This document shows positions 12,685 through 26,749 of a stretch of 64,000 nucleotides of DNA, in pieces (the first letter of the stretch is position 1; each line of letters starts with the position of its first letter). The stretch covers positions 21,140,802 through 21,204,801 of the forward strand of contig NC_045145.1 in assembly GCF_008831285.2 (NCBI RefSeq), read 5' to 3'. The notes under the pieces are model-generated. The model saw nothing but the letters and a program-made list of their open reading frames with translations, was not told the origin of the DNA and searched no databases. The position numbers were made by a program, and so were the translations under genes. This DNA comes from Nymphaea colorata (lineage: Eukaryota; Streptophyta; Magnoliopsida; Nymphaeales; Nymphaeaceae).

Positions 12685-15600
12685 TCATTCCAACTTTGGC
12701 CGCTTTGAAGCGCTATTGTAAGCAAATACAGCCCCATTCATCTCCATCATTTTCAAGTTGCTGTTAGTAACTTCAGATGCACCCAGGATCATTGGTTCAT
12801 TATACCTCAAATGGTCTCTATTGCCAGTTCCTATGAAAGCTTCTGTAAGAATCGTTGGCACATCATCTGTCATGAAACTCAATATGCTGTTGTCTTCAGT
12901 CACAGCAGCTTCCTTGAGGAATACTGGCTGATTATTCATCTCAAATCCCATGCTGCTGATTTCAGAGACGTTTTCTTTAAGAGCTTTTGGTGCACTTTGC
13001 CTGAAGAGGAGCATTCTTTCTGGTTGCTCGACCATCTGTCCTTCATTGTGTCTCAAGTTGCTTGTAACAATGGCATGCATAGTCATTTCAGCATTGGGCT
13101 TTGAAGAAAATTTTCTTTCTACCATAGCATGCTGACCACATTGCGAATCCACAAATGCTGCATCTTTTAGTTGTTGGAGGACAGAATTCTTGTCATTACT
13201 GAAACCTTGAGGGGACTCCTGAAAATCATAGGAGGTGATACTGTAAAACTTTGTAGGACAGAAAAGGAATTAAGGTTTAAGAAAAACAGCGTTACTGGAC
13301 ATATTTGTGTCCACGATTTTTCTTTACCAACTCTCCATGCATGGAGGCACAAAAATCAAAGTTTAATCATAGTATGTCCTACTCTAAAGGGAAACAAGAT
13401 ACCATTACCATGACTGAAATACAGTCTGTAACAAGTTGGAAGGAAATTGTTGAGGAAACTATTAAACGGTACCTAATTTTTAGTCAACAATCAGCCATTC
13501 TACTTGACAATTTAGAAAATTTACCAGATCACGTGACTTTTGTCAGTAAGTCTCACAATCATACAGCTATGTTCACCATTCTGACAGTTAATTTGCATTT
13601 ATTTACTCATGGACAGAGATTAGTTAGCTTTGCCAGGCCCAACATAAAGTTACTATTGACAAGCTAGCAGCTTAAATAGAGAAACAGAAGAATAGGAGTT
13701 GGAAAATGCAATTGCCGAGAAGGAAACTATTAAAGAGTAATTATTTTTTTAACTAACAATGATTTTGTCAAATAATATACCCAGATCCTAAATCTATGTT
13801 TTGTCAGTAAAGTCCAGGTGTTATGCAGCTACTGTCACAACTCAATGAATTAACTTGCATTTATTTTAGTATTATGAGACAACCACTGGGTTGCCAATAA
13901 AATATCAGGCCCACAATAAGAAGTCCTTGTGACTCAAAAGGAAATGCTTTGACACGACAGTTGACATGGATGAAAGGAAAATAAAAAACTTTAGCTTACC
14001 AGAAAATTTACTGTCTTTTCCATCATAATATATGAACATCCACACCCTTCCACAAAATTGAGCTGCATTACCATTTTAAAGGCTCTTGACCTAATAGTTT
14101 CTCTGAAAGAAACAACAGAGGAAAGGTCACCTCAGAATTATTTGAAAAGTCAACCTGTACCAGAGGACAAAAAAATGAAATTGCACTAGACTGACTTGTT
14201 CACCTTGTTAAAGAGAATGGCTGATTGCTCAGAAGTGCCTTTTTCATGTCCAGCCTTTCTGGGAAGCATATCTACGCAGCATATTAGGACTTCAAACTTT
14301 GACAGGCTTAAATGAGAACTATGAACTTAAACACAGAATAAGAAGAAAAGACACAAACAGAAGACAGGATAGTAGCTTCATGGAACAGCCTATCAGTCAA
14401 TCACAATGAAATAATCAACAGGTTTCAGATCATTATGCAACTAACTAGTAGTTCCCGAGCAGGACAAATATATTACACAGTAACTGGAAATAAATAGTCT
14501 ACACACATCAGGAGTCCAGCCTTACCTCAACCGATTTCAGGAAAGGCAGTGGAGCCTTTTGTCCATCTATGCTTGAAATCCTCAGAGTCCACTTAACAAA
14601 TTTACCCCCTGCAGTGTAAGATAAATGCATCAAGGTGGCTAAATCTAAAAACCACTTATTAGAGACATACAAGGACAACCAAGTATTGAAACGACTTAAT
14701 GGTTGAACTGTACTGAAATGCTAGTCTTCAAAACATAGGAACAATCCCCAGTGTCACTATTGAGAAGGAAAAAAAAAAGCACACTAAATTTAATAGTAAA
14801 ATCAGCAGCTTCAGCAGAGAGAATTTATGTCAGTCAGCCTATACAATTCCTTCTTTCTCTAAGGATGCAAGATAAACATTTAAAGCAAAAAGCCTTTACT
14901 GGATGACTTAGTGGTGCTGAGTTTTGATGGAGTTAAAAATCACACAAACAAAGTAAAGTCATAGGTCAATGCAGTAATAAAATCTCATGACAAGTTAATG
15001 TAATGAATTTGATGAAGCAGATATATTGAGTACAAGGTTTCCTGACCATAAACATACCCTGGATAGTGCACATACTTTGGACAAAATAGAATGGAGAACA
15101 TACTCCAAACATATTTTCAATAGAGAAAATAAATAACCAGGTGCCAGCTTACGTTTGGGCGAGTGAGACAGAGTAAGCTGAACAAGATCTACTCGAATAT
15201 ATGGTGGGATCCATAAATTAAGAAAGGACATAACACCTGCAATAATCTGTAGCCAATTAAGTTATAAACTGATCTAAGATCCTTCACCATCCAAATATAT
15301 GAAATTCAAGATAACCAAATGTAAAGATAATCGATAGACAAGTTATGGGCATCACAATGTTCACATACAAATAATGGCACAAACAGTAGCAAGATCACTC
15401 TTAACAAACTTCAAATTAACATATATATAAAGCCCCAGAGATTTTATGCCACAGGGCGAGTGACAACCCTGGGGTTTTATGCCACAGGGTGAGTGACAAA
15501 GTCTTGATCCAGATGTGGTTTCTCCATGTCATAAAAGAAAATATATATATATCTACACAGTGCACTCAGACATTAAGAAATCAAGATCTATCAAAGTAAA

Positions 15601-18600
15601 TGGTTCTCAGATGCCAACCTGACCCTGCATGGTTATATAATGGATGGTTCAAATAATTTCCACCGAAAAATAACCAGCAAACATTGACTTTTTAATCCTT
15701 TAAGAAATACCATACCTGCATTGTAAGGACGATTAAAATTCTTCTTTATTTTTTAGGAAGGAAAAAGAAAAAAGACGACTCAAATCATAATTTAACCATG
15801 ATTTCAAGAATGTGCTTTATTTACATGTCAATATCAACAGGACCAACAAAACTCCCATGCAACCTCTTCTGTTTATTGACAAAAGAAATATGACTGACAG
15901 TGATTTGAACATATATATAAAGCGTTCTTTTTTTACCCCAAGAACTCAATAGTCATCATAAAGCCCATAACTGTCCAAAGATTCATATTGAACTTCGATT
16001 GGAACTTCCCCATTTATTAAGTCAATGACATGTCTACCTAGAGGGGACCATAGCCATTAACTACTAAATAAATCGACCCCAACTGGGAATCCTGGGTGGG
16101 ATATGAGAACATGCATTTGGAGGACGTGATGGAACTGTCATAGTATTTCCTGATACCAGAATCCAGAACCAATTTGATTCTTTAAAGTTTAAAGCAACTC
16201 TTGCCAGATATATATGGTTAATGAATAAAACCAACCACTTAATGAGATTGAAAGCATTTGGATTTGTTAAGATATGATTAATATGTGAAATTACTTGATT
16301 AGCTTCAAATTGCTGACGTAGAAGAAGATCCAAAGGTTTTCGGCTTTTCGCCACTCACCATCTATAGGGAGACCCAAACATAGTGCCTTCCCCACTTCTT
16401 ATCCCTGGATACCTTTTGTTCTGCATTTATCCTATCCCAGTCCAGCTGGTCCATCCTATAACGAAAGGAAGTGGTCAAGCCTCTGAAAGGAAAGTTTACA
16501 GACAGAGTTGTTTACTCTGATCCAGTGTTCCAGTGTTCATAGGTGTTATGCTGTGCTTAACAAAGACAAACCATGAAGCTCGGCATCTATAGAGGCTTTG
16601 GGTTTTCTGGAACCCTCTGAGGTCAGAAAAATATCAGCCACTAGTATGGATATCTCTAGAACTTTCAGGTTCCATCTTCCAGAACAAATGTTCTTCTCTG
16701 CCTACCGATTCCAAGAAAAAGTTAACCTTACGTTCCTTTGGGAATAACACAAAAGGACTTCCATGTCCATGAGTCATATTGCTTTGCTGCTAAAATCAAA
16801 TGGATAATTTCTTAATCTGGAACTTTATGACGGATACAACTCAAAGACCAGTTCATGGACCAGATCAATCATTTGAATTTTGTTCTAAGAAAGGGATATA
16901 ATTGCTCATAAAGTAGTTATCTGCGGCAAAACATAAATTGGAAACTGTTAAGACAATCAAAGGCCAAGAATCAAAGCCAATTTGATTAATAGAAAAGGTC
17001 TTTAATATTTAATGGTTACTGAGCAATTGAACAATCACCTCATGATTTTAAAAATGCATTATTTTGCCTAGAGACACTGCCAGTACCTAGGGCCATAGGT
17101 TGTGGGTACCAATGATGCATGCAACATCAACCGAGTTATTATTCTTTGTTGCATGCTCTTCATTTTTTGGTTCACATATGAGATTATTTCAGTTCTCTTT
17201 GCAAATAGAATACAAGTTGGTTGATCCCTAAAATGTGTATCTATTTTTCATCCCTAGTTAAGTGCCTCTCTCTGTTTGTCTGTCTGTCTCTCCCTCAGTT
17301 CAACATTACTTTGAGATAGGCGTTTGAACCGGATCCTCGAGCTTGCATTTTGGAGAAGACAACCATACCAAATGAGTTACATACTTACATTACATAAACA
17401 AAGGTGCTATGAGGGGTATGAAACAAGAATGAAGGTGTTACGATCCATATAGGGATCGTGGGAGGCAGAAGGAGTTTACTTCTACTAGGTCTTGTTATTT
17501 GACGTTTCCAGTATGGATCAGATTTCAGTAAGAGTCGGTCCAGTCCGGACCTGTTATTACTTGTACTTAAGCTTGAGATTTGCCTAATAAACATGTTTTG
17601 GATTGCCTTTCTCTCTCTCGTTCCCTCCTCTCTTCTCCTTCCTCCCTCACGACCCTTGTTAGCCGACGGCTAACAGAAGGGTATGAATAAGTCTATGATA
17701 CAATGTTTTTAAACAAACGGTACATGATATAGATGCACAATATTAGGAAGAAAAACGCTCCTATTGGATGAGTTTGCAGTGTTTTCCCTTTGAATAGTTG
17801 AAAAATATAGTTTCCCTTTCCATATATTCTGTGAAGCCCAACTTCCTGCAGCTTGTCCAAAGAAATTGAGGGCTGCAAGTACATCAAGAATTTACCACAG
17901 TTAAACTGTTAAAAGGTTAAGTTGATTACACAGCCTGCAATTAAAATGTGTATATTTGTTGATATGAGGATGTTTCTAGTGAGAGTATCTTATGGAAAAC
18001 GAAAATCATACATGATTTTCCTTTACTGCATATTTGCATTAAGAGAAAGGTTCTTAGTTAACCAAAATCCACAATGCAAAGGTACAGTGCTTAATGGGGA
18101 TCACTTCTATTACCAGGTTGCTTGAAAGGATCACGCAGTCTATGTTTCGAGCATTTCGTAGTAAAAATTACATAACATATGGCGAGGTAACAATATGACA
18201 TGATTTCATATCCTAAAAGAAATATAAAGTTCTAGGTCCGCATTAACTTTCTAAGAAAGTATCCGAATGTACTGCACTAACTTTTCTGAAAATATCAATA
18301 CCTTATCAACCTCTGCATGTATCACCAAAACTGCTTTCTTATCCTTTGGAGTTGGCTGCATAGAAAAAAGAGGGAGAAAGAGATGTCTTAACTTGAGACA
18401 ACAAAAAATTGTTTCGTGAACACCAGACAAAAACATGCAATATCTTGATATGTTGTCTAAACAGTAAACACCATATGGGAACCATGCAATATGAAGAGAA
18501 AAGAAGCTATAAAGGAGAAATGGAACCTAGCATTAAGATAACATTAGTGAACGCATTTTTCTTTAGTTTGAAGTGAAAAAATGAATACATAGCGATTCAA

Positions 18601-21600
18601 GAAAACTTAATGTTTGTTTGCTATGAACCCACCAGTTTTTATGACAAAAAATGGAGAACAGGCTGCCTGATATATTACAACCTGATGTTTTACAATAGAC
18701 TTATGACGAAGAAAAACCTCCCAAGGTACGCTTCCCATGCAATTTTCTTGTGATTGTCTACTCAAAAGCACAAGGATACAGTGACAGTCATGGACCAGTT
18801 ATCAAAAAAATAACATAACCTATGTTTCTGTGGCATTCAATAGTCCAAAATCTGCATTTTAGATGACTTTTTATTTTTTTATACCAACCTTTGGGATTTA
18901 AAAAATGGCTACAGCACATTAAAAGTGCTAATTAAGGTAAACTATGCATAGGCCATTCTATTCAACAGAAAGCAAGGGGGAAATGTTAAAATGGGAAGAA
19001 AGGAGCAACCTGGAGTTATGGAAAATCTTCACCTTATTCAATTAGAAGTTAGATAGAATCATAGAACAAACAGAAGATTTAAAGTTACTGTAAAATTGAA
19101 ATAATAGATTGCTTCTATTTGCATTGTCTAGGTGCCTTTGCCCAGGCATCTAGGAGCCTAGGTGCACTTTTAACTACTGAGGGTACACCTGTTCTATGCT
19201 TAAACAGGAAATAGCTTTGATTTTCATAACTCACAAAACCCAATAAAATTAGGCAAAAGCAGAAGTGATTAAATTGAGAAAACTTGTCAAGATGTGTATT
19301 CAAATATTAAATTAATCTAGTGAACAACATAAAGCAAATATACAAGAGTACTTTCATTAAGAAAAGTTGCTTTTCAATTATCAGTAATTAGTTTCTTGCC
19401 AGAATTATCAGTAATTAGTATCTGGCGTTACAGACATTGTGAAGTAAGAAGCTGCATTTTGCACATGAACACTAAAAGCATTCTAGTAGAAGCCTCCGCA
19501 GAGGGAAGACAGGTTATTTTGCCAAAAGCCAACTACTAACAAAACTATAGCACAATACCTGAAGGTTTACAATAATAATCTTTCCACCACTGCGAAGGCA
19601 TTTTAGAGGCAAGTTGCAAGCAGGGGTAATCTGCAAACTGCAAGCAAAAGAATGAGTTTCATATTTTTTCTCAATTTTGAAAATTAGCTATAATCTATCT
19701 CATGACATGATGTTTTTGTGAAAGAAGACTTGTATTTTCAACTGCACTAAGATATATAAGATGATATGCATGCTGAAAAGGAAAAGAATAGAACTATATC
19801 AAAATACTAAGTAGAAGGAACAAAAATAGCATCTCAAGAGAATACGATGACCACTAAAACCAAACTCCTTTTCACTACTTACATGTTTTAAGCATCAGAG
19901 AAAATGAATTATATGTAAATATATGTCTAAAGGCTTAGAACAAGATAGATGCTAAAAACTCTTTGGGCTTGGTGGTTGTATCCAGACTAAACAAGTCTGG
20001 AGGTACTAATGGACGTTCCTACAAGACCACCTTCACCTTTTCTCTAACTAATTTTGCTACATTTAGGGATCAGCAATGTAAAACAGAAAAAATAGGGAGA
20101 CAAGTTGGACTCCTCACATACCATACTTGCTAGGATTAGAATACATGATAGTGCACCTAATAATAGAAACATACAAAAAAAAATTGGAGCTTATAGAAGA
20201 CTCTCTCAAGAAGGAACCTTTGGTAACAAAAGAATCACGAAAATTCTAAATGGAAAAAGAACAGGACCCAATGTCAATAACCTGGTCCTGACCATAAAAT
20301 TACCTGGTTCCCAGGCACAAAACCATGTCAGCCATCTTACAGTGTTTTGTTGCAGGAATCATTTCAGCCGGAGGCAAAGCATCCTATAACAAAAAGAAAT
20401 GTAAGATTGAAGCCATTAATCCCCATATTTTTACCAATAATTCATTCACTCTAAGCATTAATGAATACAACAACTATTCAATGCCTTAGGAAGAACAGCC
20501 AGCATTGTTTTTTGCTCTGGGCAAGTAAGTGACTACCTCCCAGTCAAGAACAGTATCCTTTAGTTTCCCTCCACATTTTGGAACAGAACAGCGCCGAGAA
20601 GTCTCTTTCATTCCAATTGTTTCCACCTCAAAGTCACGAATATATCTTCAACATACATATAAGTGCATATAAATCAGAAAAGTAAAAACACATATCATAT
20701 ATAAACAAATAAATATGCACACACAAAAACATGACACACCACAACACACACAAATTTTATGGGCTTCAGCTGGAGATTATACTCGGCACCACACTTGGGG
20801 CAAAGCTCTCTGAAGCAATTTCCATGCAACTCAGCCAGTTTTTCCCTTGGAATGCCAGATCGAAGGTGAAGATTATCAACATTCTGTCAGGAGCAAGGAA
20901 CATGGATTATTGTACTCTTCACCCAAAAAAAAAAAAAAATCCTGGATGCCAAGTAAAAAAATAATAAATAAAAACAATAATGACATTCAATCTAAAAAAA
21001 TAGATTCAGTATGCTTGCGTAAACAAATAAAAAATTAGAAAACAGGAGATAAAGTAAGAACATGAATCATGCTCAGTTTCTGGAGAAGGCTCCTCCTAAC
21101 TCTTGGGACAGATGTGGACATACCAGCAGCTATATAACCATGCAACAACCACATAATGGAAGGTTACCAGAGATCTGTCAGAAATATATAAATTGCCAAG
21201 TTACAATCATGAAGGGATTTCCTTTTACAGAAAACTAATGCAATTTGTGCTAGTTCTTAGTGCAGATTGTGGACGTTTCTAGTTTAAGATGTGTGGAAGC
21301 TCAGTCCTAGCTGATCTATACAAATAGATCATCTTTACTAGGCTACTAGCTAGCCCCACCTACAGCAATTATTTTGCAACCAGGAAAAAAGAAAGGGACA
21401 GTTGAACACTTAGAGCCCTAATCTACATCTGCAATGCTGTAAATTAGAGAGTTGAAAGAGCGAGGCAGGCTAGTTGGAAGATCCCATAAAAAGGCCAAGG
21501 TGTGGCCTAAGCAGTTCTATCCAACAGAAAAAGGGCAAAAGAGGAAAGATGGAGAAGGGGCAAAATGGGGGTTTCTGAAAAAAGAAATCAGCTTAATCAG

Positions 21601-24600
21601 TCTAGAAATTTAGAAGATAGAACAAACAGAAAAAGTTAAATTTAGTGTTTAAAGATTTAAATTAATTTTTTTTTTTTTCTACTTGGACTGCATATGTAGC
21701 TCAGCCTACGCACGGCAGGTGCTTAGGCATGCTTTTGAGTTTTAACTATTAAGGTTGTGGGATGTTCTTCCACTTCTATCAAGACACCACAGCTGTGATA
21801 TATGAGATTTGTTGTTTGTGTTACTAGTAACATGAGCTTGAAGATGTGAATAATAGCAAATGACTCTACACAACAAGATATTTTATTCACATGCTCTTCT
21901 TTTAGAAGAAACTGTTATTGATAAAGCAAAGAGAAAGAAAGATCATAAGAATAACAAAGCTCTGGGAAAAGAAAGCACCAATTTTCTGAATATCCAACGA
22001 AGAAGATGTTTTTCTCTAGCAAAAAAGCAAATGGCATCATATGACTGTTTAGCTTCCTCAAATGGGACAAAGCATGGTTAATATTTTCTCATCAATAAGC
22101 ACTTTAATAAGATTGCTAGCTTCTTTCCAATCCGTTCCTTTTTCATACCATTAGATTCAAGATCCTTGTTGTGCATCTGAAGCATAAGGACATAGAGAAA
22201 GTTGCTTCCCTGGTTCACATTTCCAAAGCATCATTTTTTTTTCTCATGTTCCAATTTTCATATTTTTATTTGTCAATTAGATATGATATTATGATAAGTT
22301 ATCACACTCTATACATCTACACTGTCCCTTGTCCTTTCTTCCTACATTTGAAGTTGATATATTTGCTCTTAGAAAATGATGTGAAATACACTCTATGAGA
22401 ACATTGAAAAACACTGTTAGCTACCGTTCCTTGTTCTCAATCTCATTTCTGGAAGAGATAAATACATATTTTAACCTCTACATCAAGTCAAACAGCAAAG
22501 ATAAAGAAACCTATTTAGACCATTATAAAAGTATAAGCTTCAGAATGTAATGCAGTAGCGGTTGGGAGATTTGGACATTCTAAATTTATCATGATCAAAG
22601 TGTGCCTAACTTTAGAGTTTAGACTTTTAATGGATCAACAAGCAAACTCATTTTTAACCAAAAAAATGAAAATATGTCAAAAAACAACTTTTAGAAAACC
22701 ACAAACATTCATAAAAGAAGAAGCAAAAACAACATTTACCTGACTAATAAGAAACTTCAAAATACCAGCTTTCTCCAACTGAACTAGTGCCATATGAGTT
22801 AAACTCGGCATTGCACGATGAAATGGTAGTGATGCTTCTGGCAAATCTTTTCCTGCTCGCTGCATATACAACCCCAGGAATTCAGTTCATTATATAAAGC
22901 TATCATCTATTAGTATTTCCATTGTGCATCTTGTTGGGAAATATCAGGTGACAATCCCATATCACCTTGTCCTAATAATATTGAACCCAAAACATATATA
23001 TGGAAATCATTTTACCAATATTTTACTTGCCATTTAGACAGATGTTTCACAACCACACTGACATTTGTGCATGATATATATAAATGGACAGATGTTTCAA
23101 TCCAAATATCATAAAAAGAAGTTCCAAAGCAACAGATAAAATAGTGTATAGATTTAAATAGAAACAAACTTTTTGAATTTCAGGCACTTTTAGGTTGAAT
23201 CTCTCAATAAAGGAAAACATGTTCCAAGGCAACATATAAAATAGTGGATATATTTAAATAGAATCATTTTTTTTGAATTTCTGGCACTGTTATGTTGAAT
23301 CTCTAAATACCTGAAGAGTCCAAATTCCTGTAGGACCCCGAAAGTCAGGTATGCCACTGGAAGTTGATATACCTGCACCTGTAAATGCAACCAAATGCTT
23401 GCTCTACAAGCATAGGCAAGGAATTTCCAATAAATGAGATAAACACTGCTAAATAATTGGAAATTTGGAACATGTAATGAAAAGTAAAGTTAGAGCATGC
23501 AACCTTATATCATAAGACAAAAAGGACATATCCTTTACATGGAAAACTTCTAACCTGTTGTATCAACACGGCAAGTTCTTGAATCTGTTTAAAGAAATTA
23601 AACAGTTAAAGATAAACAGTAGTAAGTCATTATATAGAGGAATTACCCATTTCCCAACTAACAATTTATAGAGAAAGTTTGGAGATAAGGCCATAAGAAT
23701 ACTAGAAACACAATATATCAAAGTTTAACTGAAGCCACCAAAGCTTACTAAAGACGAAAGCACAAGATGGAATGATGGATTGAGCAAAAGAAATATAAAA
23801 GAAACTACAAGTTGACCATATAAAAGAAAGCAACTCTTCACCACATACTTGAAAGTTGAAATGATGACTTGCAGAGAGAGAAAGCACAACGTTGGCAAGA
23901 ACAAGAAAAAAAGTGTCTTTTTCTATAGGAAAACTTTTTGGAGATAAAGGAAGGAAAAGGGAAAAGTGAACGTTCATCCCAGGAATCCATTGTAGTTAAC
24001 TAACTCATATTCTGGGAACGCAAGAATGAACGTTCCCAACCCGGATAAGGGGAAAACAGAAAACCAAATAAGTTTCCAAACTAGCACAATAGAAAGGCAC
24101 CACTTCCATCATTGATTGGAAGTTCACAAATTTCTAAACATACAAGGCATAGGGACATGGATTCAACAACATAATTTATCAAATAATCAGGATGGTTCCT
24201 ATGAGAAAAATACACTAAGATTAATGCCATTGAAAGGTTACCAAGCAGTCCAACTAAAAGTACAGACCTAACGGAGCACCCAAGTTGAGAGTCAGCCCAC
24301 CCGAATTAAGGTAATCATAGAGCCAAATTAACTGAGATCAAACGTTACCAAATTTAGATTATGACCAGCTGTGGTATGAAATTGCAAGCAATAGAGAACG
24401 CTTGAAAGTTAGAGACCGCCCAACTTAAGACTGCTACTCAATCAGAATGAAACATAAAGAAAGTGCGATCACCATTATCCTTAAAATGAGCTAACATCTT
24501 ACCAAAAATACAAGTACAATGAACAAAGGCCAAGAAAAATGAAAGAGATGGGTAATCTACCTTCTTTTGCATGACGTCTGGCGGGTCGAAGACCTCAGCC

Positions 24601-24659
24601 ATTCCGACTTTGCCAACATCCTCCCTATAGGAGAGCCTCTCCGCGTAGCCCAATGACAT
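12685..24659 (-). CDS. SRT1: NAD+-dependent protein deacylase SRT1 (SIRT6-like sirtuin)
   Basis: Fourteen exons join in frame to 548 aa: 24659-24561, 23584-23555, 23403-23311, 22859-22740, 20883-20783, 20645-20537, 20383-20304, 19637-19559, 18355-18302, 15246-15153, 14608-14526, 14271-14204, 14102-14000, 13218-12685. The enzyme removes acyl groups from lysines, chiefly histone H3, using NAD+ in the nucleus. The start [10 protein letters not shown] is the plant SRT1 signature. Residues 51-66 hold the NAD motif TGAGIS...IPDFRG; 115-118 is NVDN; the catalytic His is H134 in ELHG; the zinc Cys are C142, C145, C167 and C172; GTSLQITPA begins near 209. The C-terminal 175 residues are poorly conserved and end in a basic SKRPK motif, a possible nuclear signal. 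It is longer than the roughly 470-aa Arabidopsis protein, mainly in this tail. All introns are GT-AG; the largest is 3.06 kb (15247-18301). No TATA box was seen; the leader has a CT/GA-rich tract. Confidence 0.93.
15432..15500 (+). repeat. short tandem duplication in SRT1 intron 9
   Basis: Two units of about 34 bp each contain TTTTATGCCACAGGG followed by GAGTGACAA. They lie in the 3.06-kb intron between exons 9 and 10 and are noncoding. Confidence 0.8.
23115..23309 (-). repeat. tandem duplication reaching the SRT1 exon 3 donor
   Basis: The units at about 23115-23206 and 23221-23309 share AAATAGTGNATA, ATTTAAATAGAA, TTTTTGAATTTC and GTTGAATCTCT. The second unit abuts the donor GTATTTAG of exon 3. 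The first lacks a matching donor and exon sequence, so only intron sequence was duplicated. Confidence 0.75.
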
Positions 24660-25190
24660 GGAGAGGAACAGTAGATTTTCTTCTCAATCTTTGGCCTCTA
24701 CGGAGTCTCCCCACAAGGGCAAGGGAACAAAGGAAGCCCCGGCAGAAAGGAAAGAGAACCCCCTCTCTCTCTCGCTCTCTGATTAAGTGTAGGCAGAAAC
24801 ACTCCCACTAGGCATCCCTAGAAATTTGGGTAATCCAGGAGCAGAGAAGACTGGCCGATTCCAAGAAGAGAGGAAGTTTTCGATCCGCGCCAAGGCTTTC
24901 ACGGGAGTTCATCAGGCCTTGACTACCGGTTCTCCCTTTTTCTCTTCAAAGAGCCAATCACCTTAAATTTCACATGAAGAATCAAATTTTCGTAATTTAC
25001 TTTTAGCGCGCCACTTTTTAGCCTTTTCCTTATACGTGCGAGTAGCACGTCCGATATTTCTAACGTACTGTTACATTTTCTACCATCACTTCGCATTAAT
25101 GCCCTCGCCCCTTTTTATATAAACTGTTATTTTCCTACTTATGATTTATTTCAACCTAAGTTTCTTCAAAAATAAAAATTACAATAAAGT

Positions 25191-25733
25191 GGTTCGGCTG
25201 GGCATCGGGGGCGGCCCGGCCCGCTAAGACCCGGCCCAGGTCCGCCCGGCCCCGGCCCGATAATATTGCTGGGCTGGGCCGGGCCGAGTACCGGACCTGG
25301 CCACCAAAAGTTAGGCCCGGCTCGGCCGGCCGCAAAGAGGGAGACGAGACGGGAAGGGAGAGTCGGAGAAGGGGAGCGGAGAGGCAGAGGGAGGGAGCAC
25401 AGAGGGATAGGGAGATGGGAAGGGAGGGGGAGCGGAGAGAGAGGGAAGCGAGCAGGTGACGGAGGCGGAGAGAGAGGGAAGCGAGCAGGTGACGAGAAGG
25501 GAGAGGAAGACGGAGACAGAGCAGAGGGAGATGGAGAAGGGAAGGGAGAGGAAGCAGAGAGGGAGAGGAAGACGAGAAGAGAGAGGGAGGGGAGCGAGCG
25601 CTAGAGGCAGCCCGACCGCCTAAGGGCGGGAGTCGGCCGGGCCGAGCCACCGCCAGGCCGCCCTATCGGGCCCGGGCCAGGTTTTCCCTAGCCCAAGCCC
25701 GGGCCTGGGGCAGCCCGGCCCGACGCCCAAGCC
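25191..25733. repeat. GC-rich repeat (GGCCCG type) with polypurine core, copy 3
   Basis: The termini are inverted: GGCTGGGCATCGGGGGCGG on the left and CCGGCCCGACGCCCAAGCC on the right. Between the arms, about 25330-25610 is almost pure purine on the plus strand, made of GGGAGAGGAAG-like words with a repeated GAAGCGAGCAGGTGACG. Long open frames on both strands here come from composition and are not genes. Confidence 0.7.
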
Positions 25734-26749
25734 TAAAATTGGACCCAATGGTTGTTCATTAAAAAACTATGGCAAAAGACACAGAGTTATTCTATCGGTA
25801 CTGACTGTCGCTAATAACACCTTTTATGATAGTTTTTATGGACGCTAAATTTAAAAAAAAAAAATCCAACGATAAAGGTGGCAGGCCGATTTCAATTCAT
25901 TTTCAGTATTGTTTTTTCTGTTTTAGTTTAATTCAAACTAGTCCACATTTAGTCAGCCCGCTCTCTCCGTAAAACGATAGAAATTATGACAAGTTTCTCT
26001 ATGTAACTATTTTTATTATATATTTAGTTCCTATCTATTTTTATTATGTGTTAATACCTATTTTTATATCCCAAAAGGACTGCAAATCAAAAAGATCACT
26101 TCTGGAGTCACACTAGGAATTTTCATTACAGGCCTGTTAATTTATTTTAATTTTTGATATACGTGATTTTTTTTACTTTATTTGCTACATGGCTCACTTG
26201 ACCTTTATTTTCAATTAAAAAACTTACTAATATGAAGTCTTTGGTGATAGTAATGAAAACATACTCAAATTTGAATTTCACCTATTTTCATTTGGTTTAG
26301 GTGGTTAAAACAAAATCAAATTTTGTGGGTTTTTTTTTTAATTTCATTAACAATTGAGCATGTTCCTTTATCAGTCTCAGCAAAATCAAGTTAAAGCATG
26401 TCACATTTGAACATGTAAAAGAAATTTAAAGATTTTTGAGAAGAGACCTAAAATGTAAATTCAAAAAGCTTGTTTAGGTATTAAAATTTTCAATTTAACC
26501 TCATAATTTTTACTTTTTTTAAACACCTTGGTCGCCTTTAACTCACTCTGGTAAGTTAAAAAGAAAGGAAGGAAACAATCAACTCCTTCCTTTTCTTCCC
26601 TAGTTCCTACCAATGTTGGTTAGAAACTTAAAACATAAAAGATAAGAGAAATAAAAAACCTTCACTTGAACATTCAATGTAGGTGGGTCGTGTATAGAGA
26701 CACAAACAAGGGACATGTCGAACACGTCCATTTTGTGTTTCAAACATTC

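Noticed and set aside
13171-13667. Plus-strand open frames overlapping the 3' part of SRT1
   Set aside because: Antisense to exon 14 and intron 13 of SRT1; no protein features.
16064-16354. 96-codon minus-strand frame within SRT1 intron 9
   Set aside because: Lies inside a well-supported intron and has no domain; does not fit the SRT1 protein between exons 9 and 10.
25156-25650. Open frames of 164 and 112 codons on opposite strands
   Set aside because: They lie in the purine block of a GC-rich repeat; low-complexity Arg/Gly/Glu and Leu/Ser/Pro only.
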